A stretch of DNA of 64,000 nucleotides from Glycomyces tritici. Lineage in GTDB: Bacteria; Actinomycetota; Actinomycetes; Mycobacteriales; Micromonosporaceae. Of this stretch, positions 34,189-42,246 are shown one piece after another. The stretch covers positions 199,494 through 263,493 of the forward strand of contig NZ_JAUEMJ010000005.1 of NCBI RefSeq assembly GCF_030403505.1. The letters run 5' to 3'. The position numbers and the translations under genes were made by a program. The notes beneath the pieces are model-generated. The model had not been told where the DNA came from. It did not search any database and worked only from the letters and a program-made list of their open reading frames with translations. Positions within the stretch are counted from its first letter, which is position 1. Each line of letters begins with the position of its first letter.

Positions 34189-35427
34189 ATGTCCAGTGAA
34201 GCCACCTTCATCGAGCAGACCAGCGCCACCGAGACCAGCGCCGTCAACGAACGCCATTTCAGCGCCCTCCAGCGGGGCGAGGCGAGCGTCGACCGCATCG
34301 CCTCCGTGCGGATCTCGCACGCGATCCTCCCGCTCACGACCGCCATCAGCGACGCGAAGGTCCTGACCGGCCGCCAGAAGCCGATGACCGAGATCGCGTT
34401 CCTGTTCGCGGAGATCCGCACCGAGTCCGGCCTCGAAGGCGTCGGCTACGGCTACTCCAAGCGCGCCGGCGGCAAGGGCCAGTACGCGCACGCCCGGGAG
34501 ATCGCCCCCGACCTCATCGGCGAGGACCCCAACGACATCCAGCGCATCTGGACCAAGCTCGTGTGGTCGGGCGCCTCGGTCGGCCGCAGCGGACTGTCCA
34601 CTCAGGCCATCGCCGCGTTCGACATCGCCCTGTGGGACCTCAAGGCCAAGCGCGCCGGCCTGCCCCTGGCGAAACTCCTCGGCGCCCATCGCGACTCCGT
34701 GGCCTGCTACAACACCTCAGGCGGCTTCCTCTCCTCGTCCATCGAGGAGATCATCGACAACGCCGACGAGGCCATCGCGAACGGCATCGGCGGCATCAAG
34801 ATCAAGGTCGGCCAGCCCGACACCCGCATCGACCTGCGCCGCGTCGCCGCCGTCCGCGAGCACCTCGGCGAGGACTTCCCGCTCATGGTCGACGCCAACC
34901 AGCAGTGGAACCGCAGCACCGCGATCCGCATGGGCCGAGGGCTCGAAGCGTTCGATCTCACCTGGATCGAAGAGCCGCTGGACGCCTACGACGCCGAAGG
35001 CCACGCCGACCTCGCCCGCGAACTCGCCACCCCCATCGCCACCGGCGAGATGCTCACCAGCGCCGCCGAGCACGCCGAACTCATCCGGCACCGCAGCGTC
35101 GACTTCATCCAGCCCGACGCGCCCCGCGTCGGCGGCATCACCCCGTTCCTCAAGATCATGGCCCTCGGCGAGCAGGCCCGTGTCCGCATGGCCCCGCACT
35201 TCGCCATGGAGATCCACCTCCACCTCGCCGCCGCCTACGAGCACGACCCGTGGGTCGAGCACTTCGAGTGGCTCGAGCCGCTGTTCAACGAGCGCCTCGA
35301 GACCGTCGACGGCCGCATGATCGTCCCCGCCCGGCCCGGCCTCGGCTTCAGCCTCAGCGAGCAGGCCCGCGCCTGGACCGAGGCCACCGAACGGTTCGGC
35401 TCTGCACAGTTCGAGGGCGCCGCGTGA
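34189..35427 (+). CDS. Enolase-superfamily dehydratase, L-talarate/galactarate dehydratase-like
   Basis: A 412-residue mandelate-racemase-group enzyme that should dehydrate an aldaric or aldonic acid by proton abstraction next to the carboxylate. Metal ligands are D235 (MVDANQQW), E261 (WIEEP) and E287 (TGEML). The catalytic bases are K206 in GGIKIKVGQPD and H337 in APHFAMEIH, with the KxK pattern and both bases as in the talarate/galactarate dehydratase branch. The neighbours give the pathway: IclR regulator, ketoglutarate semialdehyde dehydrogenase and a TauE-type carrier. This points to conversion of a sugar acid toward 2-oxoglutarate. ATG 34189 was chosen because the earlier in-frame start lies inside the operator. 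The specific epimer is a best guess. Confidence 0.85.
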   Translation: MSSEATFIEQTSATETSAVNERHFSALQRGEASVDRIASVRISHAILPLTTAISDAKVLTGRQKPMTEIAFLFAEIRTESGLEGVGYGYSKRAGGKGQYAHAREIAPDLIGEDPNDIQRIWTKLVWSGASVGRSGLSTQAIAAFDIALWDLKAKRAGLPLAKLLGAHRDSVACYNTSGGFLSSSIEEIIDNADEAIANGIGGIKIKVGQPDTRIDLRRVAAVREHLGEDFPLMVDANQQWNRSTAIRMGRGLEAFDLTWIEEPLDAYDAEGHADLARELATPIATGEMLTSAAEHAELIRHRSVDFIQPDAPRVGGITPFLKIMALGEQARVRMAPHFAMEIHLHLAAAYEHDPWVEHFEWLEPLFNERLETVDGRMIVPARPGLGFSLSEQARAWTEATERFGSAQFEGAA

Positions 35428-36224
35428 CACCCCGCGCCGAGGGGCCGAAGGGCGCGCTCGACCGGGCCCTGGAGATCCTCGAGGTCCTCACCATGCGCGG
35501 CAAGGCGACCACCACCGAACTCGTCGAAGCCGTCGGCGTCAGCCGCAGCGCCGTCTACCGCCTCGTCGAACGCCTCGAAGCCGCCGAGTACCTCCAGCTC
35601 GTCGACGGCCAGTGGCGACTCGGCCCGGCCGCCGCCCGGATGGCGATGGCCGCCGTGCACAACATGGACGTCCACGCCATCGCCCCGCCGATCCTGCGCG
35701 ACCTCGCGCACCGCACCGGCGAGACCGTCAGCCTCGGCGTGCACAGCGGCGACGAGATCGTGTTCGTCTTCCGCGAGATCGGCCACCAGGCCGTGCACGT
35801 CCGCTCCGAACTCGGCGCGCGCCGGCCCCTCCACGCCACCTCCGTCGGCAAGGCCTACCTCGCCGGCCTCGCACCCGAGCACTGCGAGCAGACCATCGCG
35901 CGCCTCCCCATGCAGGCCTTCACCGACGCCACCGTCCGCGACCGCGACCGCCTCCGCGAGGCCGTCGCCGAAGCGCGCACGCGCGGCTGGGCCGAGGAGC
36001 ACGGCGAGTTCGACGCCGGCAGCACCTGCTTCGGCGCACCCGTATTCGACCAGAGCGGCGCGGTCACCGCCGCCATCAGCATTGCCGGGCCGACCGACCG
36101 CATGGACGCCGCCCGCGACCCCTTCGGCCCCCTCGTCGCCGAGACCGCCGCCGCCCTCTCCCGCCGACTCGGCTACAGCGACCGGACGCAACCGCAAGCG
36201 GCCCAAGAACAACAAGGAGCCTGA
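35424..36224 (+). CDS. IclR-family transcriptional regulator
   Basis: A 266-residue regulator with an N-terminal winged helix (ALDRALEILEVLTMRGKATTTELVEAVGVSRSAVYRLVERLEAAEYL) and a C-terminal effector-binding IclR domain (HRTGETVSLGVHSGDEIVFVFREIG; LHATSVGKAYLAG; PVFDQSGAVTAAISIAGP). The GTG start overlaps the dehydratase stop by four bases, so it is co-expressed with the pathway it should control. The perfect dyad upstream of the dehydratase is its probable site, with the sugar acid or a pathway intermediate as effector. The C-terminal tail is Gln-rich and not conserved. Confidence 0.9.
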   Translation: MTPRAEGPKGALDRALEILEVLTMRGKATTTELVEAVGVSRSAVYRLVERLEAAEYLQLVDGQWRLGPAAARMAMAAVHNMDVHAIAPPILRDLAHRTGETVSLGVHSGDEIVFVFREIGHQAVHVRSELGARRPLHATSVGKAYLAGLAPEHCEQTIARLPMQAFTDATVRDRDRLREAVAEARTRGWAEEHGEFDAGSTCFGAPVFDQSGAVTAAISIAGPTDRMDAARDPFGPLVAETAAALSRRLGYSDRTQPQAAQEQQGA

Positions 36225-36225
36225 C

Positions 36226-37728
36226 ATGACCGACCGCATCCACAGCACCGACCCGCGCACCGGCGCCCACGTCGCCGAAGCCGCACCCACCTCCGTCGAC
36301 GAGGTCCGCCGCATCGCCGCCGCCGCAGCGGCCGCCGCCCCCGAACTCGACCGCCGCGGCCGCGCCTTCCGCGCCCGCCTCCTCCGTGCCGCCGCGGCCC
36401 GCCTCGAAGAGCGCCGCGACGCCATCGTCGCCCTGGGGCAGCAGGAGACCGGGCTCCCCGAAGCCCGCCTCAACGGCGAACTCACCCGCACCGCCTACCA
36501 GGCCGAGTTCTTCGCGAGCGTCATCGAAGACGGCGGCTACCTCGAAGCCACGATCGACCACGCCGCCGACACCCCGATGGGCCCCGGCCCCGACCTGCGC
36601 CGCCTCCTCATCCCGCTCGGCCCGGTCGCCGTCTTCGGCGCCTCCAACTTCCCGCTCGCGTTCTCCGTCCCCGGCGGCGACACCGTCTCGGCGCTGGCCG
36701 CCGGGAACCCGGTGATCGTGAAGGCGCACGACTCGCACCTCGGGCTCTCGCAACTGTCCTATGAGGCGCTGGTGCAGGCCTGCGCCGACGTGGACGCGCC
36801 GGAGGGCACCGTGGGCATCGTCTTCGGCACCGAGGCCGGCGCGGCCCTCGTCGCCGATCCCGCGGTGAAGGCGGTCGGCTTCACCGGCTCGCTCACCGGC
36901 GGCAAGGCCCTGCTGGACATCATCAACAAGCGCCCCGAGCCGATCCCGTTCTACGGCGAGCTCGCGAGCGTCAACCCGCTCGTGGTCTCCGCCGCCGCGG
37001 CGGCCGAGCGGCCCGAGGCCATTGCGAGCGGCCTCGTCGCCTCCGTCACGGGTTCGGGCGGGCAGCTCTGCACCAAGCCCGGCATCGTGTTCGTGCCCAA
37101 GGGGACCGAGGGCGACACGCTTCTCGGCGCCGCCGCGGCCCTCGTCGCCGAGACCGCGGCGCATCCGCTGCTGAACGCCCGCATCGCCGAGTCCTACCGT
37201 GCGATCGCCGCCTCCTACTCCGCCGCACCGGGCGTGAAGGAGCTCGCGGTCGGCACCGCCGCGCCGCAGGAGGGCTCCTTCGGCAGCCCGCGGCTGATCG
37301 AAGTGGACGCCGCGGACTTCACGCCCGCCGTGGCCGAGGAGTGCTTCGGCCCGAGCGCGATCGCGGTCCGCTACGGCGACGCCGCGGAGCTCGGCCGCGC
37401 CTTCGCCGCGCTTCCCGCCTCGCTCACGGCGACCCTTCACACCGCCGAGGCGGACCCGGACCTCGAAGCGCTCGTCGCGCTCGTCACGCCGCTGGCCGGG
37501 CGGCTCGTCTTCGACCAGTTCCCCACGGGTGTCCTCGTCTCCTGGGCGCAGCACCACGGCGGCCCGTGGCCTTCGACGAACACGCTCCACACCTCGGTGG
37601 GCGCGACCGCGATCCGCCGCTTCCTGCGCCCGATGACCTGGCAGAACGCGCCGGAGTCGGTGCTGCCGCCGGAGCTTCGCGACGACGCGGCCGTCCCGCA
37701 GCGCGTGGACGGCCGGCTCCGGCCGTGA
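36226..37728 (+). CDS. Aldehyde dehydrogenase, 2-ketoglutarate semialdehyde dehydrogenase-like
   Basis: A 500-residue NAD(P)-dependent aldehyde dehydrogenase. The family marks are PLGPVAVFGASNFPLAFSVPGGDTVSALAAGNPVIVKAH (cofactor fold) and the catalytic Cys C282 in GSGGQLCTKPG. The VFGASNFPLAFSVPGGD stretch is typical of the branch that oxidises alpha-ketoglutarate semialdehyde or related C5/C6 semialdehydes. It would carry the last step, from the semialdehyde to 2-oxoglutarate, after the dehydratase. The intermediate keto-deoxy-acid dehydratase is not in this window. AAGGAGC precedes ATG. The stop overlaps the next gene (GTGA). Confidence 0.85.
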   Translation: MTDRIHSTDPRTGAHVAEAAPTSVDEVRRIAAAAAAAAPELDRRGRAFRARLLRAAAARLEERRDAIVALGQQETGLPEARLNGELTRTAYQAEFFASVIEDGGYLEATIDHAADTPMGPGPDLRRLLIPLGPVAVFGASNFPLAFSVPGGDTVSALAAGNPVIVKAHDSHLGLSQLSYEALVQACADVDAPEGTVGIVFGTEAGAALVADPAVKAVGFTGSLTGGKALLDIINKRPEPIPFYGELASVNPLVVSAAAAAERPEAIASGLVASVTGSGGQLCTKPGIVFVPKGTEGDTLLGAAAALVAETAAHPLLNARIAESYRAIAASYSAAPGVKELAVGTAAPQEGSFGSPRLIEVDAADFTPAVAEECFGPSAIAVRYGDAAELGRAFAALPASLTATLHTAEADPDLEALVALVTPLAGRLVFDQFPTGVLVSWAQHHGGPWPSTNTLHTSVGATAIRRFLRPMTWQNAPESVLPPELRDDAAVPQRVDGRLRP

Positions 37729-38492
37729 CCGCACTCCCGGAAGGCGCCGCCGCCTGGGCCATGCTGGCCCTCGCGGCGGTGCTCGTCGGCATCGCCAAGA
37801 CCGGCTTCAGCGGCATGGGGTCGCTGCCGATCCTGCTGTTCGCCACGGTCCTCCCCGCCAAGGAGTCCACGGGCGCGCTGCTGCCGGTGCTGATCCTCGC
37901 GGACCTCTTCGCGATCCGCTTCTACTCGCGGCACGTGGAGTGGCGGGTGCTCGCCCGCCTGGCCCCGTGGGTGGTGGTCGGCACCGTGGTCGGCGCCGTC
38001 GTGCTGTGGTTCGTGGACGACACGCTGATGCGGCTGCTCATCGGCGCGATCCTGCTGGTGATGCTCGCGATCCAGGTGTGGAACCGGGTGCGGCCCAAGG
38101 CGGTGGACCCGGAGCCGCCGAGCGGCCTCGCCCGCCGCAGCGCTGCCGCGGGCGCGGGGGTCGCGGCGGGGGCGACCACGATGATGGCGAACGCGGCGGG
38201 CCCGGTCATGGTCCTGTACCTGATGCTCTCGGGCTTCCCGAAGCTGCGGTTCCTGGGGACGATGGCGTGGTTCTTCTTCGCGGTCAACCTGTTCAAGGTC
38301 CCGTTCAGCGTCGGCCTCGGCCTCATCTCCTGGCACACGCTCCTCATGGCCGCGCTGCTCATCCCGGCCGTCGCGGTCGGCGCGCTCCTGGGCCGCGCGG
38401 TGGTCGACCGTGTGAACCAGCGGCAGTTCGAGATCGCGACCCTCGTGCTCTCTGGTGTGGGCGCGGGCCTGCTCGTGCTCTCGGCCCTCTAG
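37725..38492 (+). CDS. TauE/SafE-type membrane carrier
   Basis: A 255-residue integral membrane protein of the sulfite-exporter TauE/SafE group with about eight transmembrane helices. Characteristic elements are AKTGFSGMGSLPILLFATVLPAKESTGALLPVL near the start, and TTMMANAAGPVMVLYLMLSGFPKLRFLGTMAWFFF in the middle. Family members move organic and inorganic anions. Its overlap with the dehydrogenase stop places it in the sugar-acid operon, where it may import or export the acid; the direction cannot be read. A hairpin follows its stop. Confidence 0.8.
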   Translation: MTALPEGAAAWAMLALAAVLVGIAKTGFSGMGSLPILLFATVLPAKESTGALLPVLILADLFAIRFYSRHVEWRVLARLAPWVVVGTVVGAVVLWFVDDTLMRLLIGAILLVMLAIQVWNRVRPKAVDPEPPSGLARRSAAAGAGVAAGATTMMANAAGPVMVLYLMLSGFPKLRFLGTMAWFFFAVNLFKVPFSVGLGLISWHTLLMAALLIPAVAVGALLGRAVVDRVNQRQFEIATLVLSGVGAGLLVLSAL

Positions 38493-38497
38493 CGGCG

Positions 38498-38523
38498 GTG
38501 CGGGCCGGGGAACCGGCCCGCAC
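38498..38523. terminator. 11-bp hairpin after the sugar-acid operon
   Basis: Bases 38498-38508 pair exactly with 38513-38523 around GGAA. It lies just after the TauE-type gene stop and separates that operon from the L-2-hydroxyglutarate oxidase gene. Confidence 0.75.
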
Positions 38524-38690
38524 CCGCGTGCGCCGAGGCGGCCTCCGGCACGGCCCCGACCGACTCGCCCTCGCCGAGGACCGTGAACCGGCCCGTCCTG
38601 CCCGCGTCCTCGTGCGAACACACCGATTTCGAAGGCGGCGTTTACATATGGGACAACTGGGAATGCAATACGCAATCGTGGAGGTCCGAT

Positions 38691-39899
38691 ATGGCTGACG
38701 AGGTACTTGGAGTCGTAGGCGCGGGGATCGTCGGTCTGGCGGTCGCGCGCGAACTGGCGCGGCGCCGCCCCGGGGCGCAGGTGGTGGTCTTCGAGAAGGA
38801 GGACCGCGTCGCGGCCCACCAGACGAGCCACAACTCCGGCGTCGTCCACGCCGGGATCTATTACACCCCGGGCAGTCTCAAGGCGCGGTTGTGCACCCGC
38901 GGCGTCGCCCTCCTCAAGGAGTACTGCGCCGAGCATCAACTGCCCTATGTGGAATGCGGGAAGCTTGTGGTCGCCGTGCGCGAGGAGGAGGTGCCGCGCA
39001 TGGACGCCCTGTTCGGCCGCGCCGTCGCCAACGGCGTCCTGGGCCTGCGCCGGGTCGGCCCCGAGGAGCTCCGCGAGATCGAGCCGCACGCGACCGGCCT
39101 CGGCGCGATCCACTCCCCGGGGAGCGCCGTCACGGACTACGCCGCCGTAGCGCGCGCGTTCGCCGCCGAAGTGACCGCCGCCGGAGGCGAAGTGCGCCTG
39201 GGCTACCCCGTCACCGGGATCGAGCCGGCCGGCTCGCGCGTGCGCGTCGCGTCCGGCGAGGAGCGGGTCACCGTGGACCACCTGGTCCTGTGCGCCGGCC
39301 TCCAGGCCGACCGCGTCGCGGCGCTCGCCGGCGACGAGCCCGGCCCCCGCATCGTGCCCTTCCGCGGGGAGTACCTGCGCGTCACGAACGCGAAAGCCGA
39401 TCTCCTGCGAGGGCTCGTCTACCCGATCCCCGTGCCCGGCTACCCGTTCCTCGGCGTCCACTTCACCCGCCGCGTCGACACCGGCGCCGTCGAGATCGGG
39501 CCGAACGCCGTCCTCGCCCTCGCCGCCGAGGGCTACCGCTGGCGCGACCTCAGCCCCGCGCACCTCGCCCGGCTCGCGGCCTGGCCCGGAGCCTGGCGGA
39601 TGGCCGCCCGGCACTGGCGCATGGGCGTCCTCGAGGTCCACGGGTCGGTCTCCAAGCGCGCCTACATGGAAGCCGCGCAGCAGTACTTCCCGGACATCGG
39701 CCTCGCGGACGTCGAACGCGACGGCGCCGGGGTCCGGGCCCAGGCCCTCGACCGGGACGGCGGCCTGGTCGACGACTTCCGCATCCACCACCTCGGACCC
39801 GTCACCGCCGTCCGCAACGCGCCCTCGCCCGCGGCCACCTCGTCGATGGCGATCGCCGAGCACGTGGTCGAACAGCTCCTGGAGCAGCTCGTCGACTAG
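38691..39899 (+). CDS. lhgO: L-2-hydroxyglutarate oxidase
   Basis: A 402-residue FAD-dependent oxidoreductase of the DAO fold. The N-terminal Rossmann motif is VGAGIVGLAVARELARRRPGAQVVVFEKE, followed by the substrate region AAHQTSHNSGVVHAGIYYTPGSLKARLC, which marks the LhgO group. It converts L-2-hydroxyglutarate to 2-oxoglutarate, so it may link to the sugar-acid pathway upstream, although a terminator separates them. ATG 38691 is preceded by GGAGG. Its TAG stop at 39897-39899 is made from the left terminal repeat of a MITE-like element. The 198-base leader holds a -10-like TACATAT near 38644 and nothing else seen. Confidence 0.85.
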   Translation: MADEVLGVVGAGIVGLAVARELARRRPGAQVVVFEKEDRVAAHQTSHNSGVVHAGIYYTPGSLKARLCTRGVALLKEYCAEHQLPYVECGKLVVAVREEEVPRMDALFGRAVANGVLGLRRVGPEELREIEPHATGLGAIHSPGSAVTDYAAVARAFAAEVTAAGGEVRLGYPVTGIEPAGSRVRVASGEERVTVDHLVLCAGLQADRVAALAGDEPGPRIVPFRGEYLRVTNAKADLLRGLVYPIPVPGYPFLGVHFTRRVDTGAVEIGPNAVLALAAEGYRWRDLSPAHLARLAAWPGAWRMAARHWRMGVLEVHGSVSKRAYMEAAQQYFPDIGLADVERDGAGVRAQALDRDGGLVDDFRIHHLGPVTAVRNAPSPAATSSMAIAEHVVEQLLEQLVD

Positions 39900-40027
39900 G
39901 GCGTGTCCTGTGAATCAGGGCGGCGGTATCCGAGTCCATCGCCCGCTGCATACCGGTGTCGCGTCCAGCCGCCCGACAACGCAGCGAGCGGGGGAACGGG
40001 CCGGTCTGATTCGCAGGACAGGCCCTA
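39897..40027. mobile_element. 131-bp MITE-like element with 22-bp terminal inverted repeats
   Basis: The left end (39897-39918) and the right end (40006-40027) are 22-bp inverted repeats with two mismatches. Both begin TAGGGC on the outside; the flanking TA suits the TA target preference of IS630/Tc1-type transposases. No coding sequence lies inside, so it is non-autonomous. It lies exactly between two convergent genes and encodes the stop codon of each. Removing it with one TA joins GTCGAC-TA-ACCC and gives lhgO a TAA stop, consistent with insertion at the original stop. Confidence 0.75.
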
Positions 40028-41000
40028 ACCCGGCGTCGACCCGGACCACGAGCTTGCCGAAGGTGTGCCGCCGCGCGAAGTCCGCGACCGCCTGCGGCCC
40101 TTGGTCGAGCGAGTACCGCCGACCGATCGTCGCGGCCAGCTCACCGCGCGCGGCCGCCTCGCCGACCTCGGCCATCCCGCCGAGCCGCCCGTCCATGTCG
40201 AGCACGAACCGGAGGTCGACGTCGTCGCGCCCGAGCCATTCCGGCTGCGTGACGGGAAAGGTGATGGTCACCAGCCGACCGCCCGGCCGCAGCGCCGCGG
40301 CCACCTCGGTGAGCCGGTCGCCGGGCAGCGCCAGGTTGAACGCCACATCCACATCAGACGGATACTCGGCCGCGCCGTACCCGATCACCGCCGCCGCCCC
40401 GAGGCCGCGCACCAGGTCCGCGTCCTCCGGCTTCGCGGTCGCGGTCACCGTCGCGAGGGCCGCCAGCGCGGGCAGCAGCGCGGTGCCCACGCCGCCGGTG
40501 GCCCCGACGACGAGCGCCGACGAACCGGGTGCGATGCCGACGCTCGCGAGCATGGCGCGGACCGTGAGGCCCACGGTAGGGAGCGCCGCGGCGTCCTCGA
40601 CGCTGATGCCTTGCGGCCGTGGGGCGATGAACGGGGTGTCCGCTTCGAAGACCGCGTATTCGGCGAGCGTCCCGGTGGTGAGCGAGGGCCGTTCGGTGCC
40701 GGCTATGGTCCGCAGGGCCCGCGGCACGGCCTGGCCGAAGACCTCGTCGCCCACCTCGAATCCGGCGACTCCCGGCCCGACTTCGCTGACGGTGCCGGCG
40801 AAGTCGTTGCCGGGGACGTGCGGGAACTCGAGCGGGAACTGCTCGCGGAACTCGCCGCTGGGCACCTGCACGTCGGCGGGGTTGACGGAGGCGGCGGCGA
40901 TGCGGACCTGGATCTGGCCCGGGCCGGGCCGGGGCGTCGGGATGTCGGCGACGGTGTAGTCCTCGGGCGGGCCGTAGTCGTTGGCGACGACTGCCTTCAT
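39915..41000 (-). CDS. NADPH:quinone oxidoreductase-like MDR protein with MITE-encoded tail
   Basis: A 361-residue medium-chain reductase without zinc ligands. The N-terminal domain starts MKAVVANDYGPPEDYTVADIPTPRPGPGQIQVRI, the catalytic domain contains FPHVPGNDFAGTVSEVGPGVAGFEVGDEVFG, and the cofactor motif is VVGATGGVGTALLPALAAL. Family members reduce quinones or alpha,beta-unsaturated carbonyls with NADPH. The last conserved stretch is HTFGKLVVRVDAG. The final roughly 37 residues are encoded by the MITE-like element and its right end, with the stop inside the left terminal repeat, so the natural C-terminus was probably lost. AAGGAG precedes ATG. It is divergent from a TetR gene with two operators between. 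Confidence 0.85.
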   Translation of the reverse strand: MKAVVANDYGPPEDYTVADIPTPRPGPGQIQVRIAAASVNPADVQVPSGEFREQFPLEFPHVPGNDFAGTVSEVGPGVAGFEVGDEVFGQAVPRALRTIAGTERPSLTTGTLAEYAVFEADTPFIAPRPQGISVEDAAALPTVGLTVRAMLASVGIAPGSSALVVGATGGVGTALLPALAALATVTATAKPEDADLVRGLGAAAVIGYGAAEYPSDVDVAFNLALPGDRLTEVAAALRPGGRLVTITFPVTQPEWLGRDDVDLRFVLDMDGRLGGMAEVGEAAARGELAATIGRRYSLDQGPQAVADFARRHTFGKLVVRVDAGLGPVLRIRPARSPARCVVGRLDATPVCSGRWTRIPPP

Positions 41001-41024
41001 ATGCGCTCCTTGGGATGCAATAAA

Positions 41025-41085
41025 CGGACCGTGCGGTCAGCTTGGAGTCGGAACGCTAGCACTAACCGGACCGCGCGGTCAACTT
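41025..41085. promoter_or_regulatory. Two tandem TetR operators
   Basis: Two 19-base copies, 41025-41043 and 41067-41085, differing at two positions, each with the palindrome GACCGyGCGGTC (perfect in the second copy). Their starts are 42 bases apart, about four helical turns. They occupy the gap between the divergent MDR oxidoreductase and TetR genes. Confidence 0.8.
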
Positions 41086-41099
41086 GATAGGGTGGGGTC

Positions 41100-41699
41100 A
41101 TGCCCGACACCCGCCCGCTTCGCGCCGACGCCGCCCGCAACCGCGGGCTCCTGCTGGCCGCCGCCGCCGACGAGTTCGCCGAGCGCGGCCTCGACGCCTC
41201 GGTCGCGGACATCGCCCGCCGGGCCGGGGTCGGCAAGGGCACGGTGTTCCGGCATTTCGCGACCAAGGACGACCTGATCGCCGCGATCCTCATCGACCGC
41301 ATGGAGGCGCTGAGCGACCTGGGCGAGCGCCTGCACGAGGCCGACGATGCGGGGGAGGCCCTGCGCGAGTTCCTGACCGCCGCGGCGATGCAGCGGCAGG
41401 AGCGCGACCTGTCCTTCCTGGCCGAGGCGAGCGCATCGATGGCCGAGGTCGCCCGCGCTCGCGACCGGATGCTCGAAGCAGTGGATCGACTGGTCGACCG
41501 CGCCCGCGAGCACGGCTCGGTACGCGGCGACGTCACGGGAACCGATGTGTTCCTGCTGATGTGCGCCCCGAACTACGTCGCCGGCTACGTGCCGGACGCG
41601 TCCCCCGGCCTGTGGCGCCGCTACCTGCAGCTCATCCTCGACGGCCTGCGCCCCGAAGGCGCGCGCCCGCTTCCCGAGGCGGCTCCGGAACTCAGCTGA
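41100..41699 (+). CDS. TetR-family transcriptional regulator
   Basis: A 199-residue repressor with a classic N-terminal TetR helix-turn-helix (RNRGLLLAAAADEFAERGLDASVADIARRAGVGKGTVFRHFATKDDLIAAIL) and an all-helical ligand-binding core. The C-terminal part (VFLLMCAPNYVAGYVPDASPGLWRRYLQLILDGLRPEG) is typical of the branch found next to NADP oxidoreductases. Two matching operators lie between it and the divergent MDR gene, so it should repress both. The ligand is likely the oxidoreductase substrate. Its 3' end overlaps the convergent HIT-like gene by eight bases. Confidence 0.9.
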   Translation: MPDTRPLRADAARNRGLLLAAAADEFAERGLDASVADIARRAGVGKGTVFRHFATKDDLIAAILIDRMEALSDLGERLHEADDAGEALREFLTAAAMQRQERDLSFLAEASASMAEVARARDRMLEAVDRLVDRAREHGSVRGDVTGTDVFLLMCAPNYVAGYVPDASPGLWRRYLQLILDGLRPEGARPLPEAAPELS

Positions 41700-42168
41700 C
41701 CGCGAGTCGGTCCAGTTCCTCGCCGATCGCTGCGCGCAGGTCCCCGTGCTGCGGGCCGAGCGCGTACCGCTCGTCGCTCCAGTGCTCCCGCGGGTAGAGC
41801 CACACCGGTCGGCCCACGAGATCGTCCGGCTCCCAGTCGAACCGGGGCCAGACGTGCGCATGGAGATAGGGATCGGTGTTCCCCAGGATCTCCAGGTTGA
41901 CCCGGCGGAAGGCCGGGTCGAGTCTCCTGCAGGCGCGTTCGACCGCCTCGCCCAGTCTGTCCATATCGGAGAGGAACGCGATCCGCCTGGCCCGGGGGAG
42001 TTCCGAGAGTCGCTGGACCGCAGGGTCGTCCACGAGCAGTACCGAGTAGCCCGGCAGGAACTGGACGTCCCCGATCACCGCGAACCCCGCCTCCAGCCGC
42101 CGGAGCACCATGGGGTTCTCGCCTCGAAGGGCGCTGCCGATCCGGTCCCGCCGCCAGTCCTCGCTCAT
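41692..42168 (-). CDS. HIT-like (histidine-triad) family protein
   Basis: A 158-residue protein with a HIT-like core: LPGYSVLLVDDPAVQRLSELPRARRIAFLSDMDRLGEAVER followed by RVNLEILGNTDPYLHAHVWPRF. The usual triad HxHxHxxxR reads Y-L-H-A-H-V-W-P-R, so two histidines, including the nucleophile position, are kept, and the first is replaced by Tyr. Members are nucleotide hydrolases or transferases. Activity is plausible but not certain. AGCGAG-type sequence precedes ATG. Confidence 0.75.
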   Translation of the reverse strand: MSEDWRRDRIGSALRGENPMVLRRLEAGFAVIGDVQFLPGYSVLLVDDPAVQRLSELPRARRIAFLSDMDRLGEAVERACRRLDPAFRRVNLEILGNTDPYLHAHVWPRFDWEPDDLVGRPVWLYPREHWSDERYALGPQHGDLRAAIGEELDRLAVS

Positions 42169-42246
42169 GTTCTGAGACTTTACGCATCAGGGACCAGGCA
42201 GGGAAGCGCGGTCGCCGCCCGCGGGGGACCGGAGGCGCGGCGGCGG

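Noticed and set aside
39901..40959. Open frame on the plus strand across the MITE and the MDR reductase gene
   Set aside because: Ser/Arg/Pro-rich shadow with no domain; the minus-strand reductase is clear.
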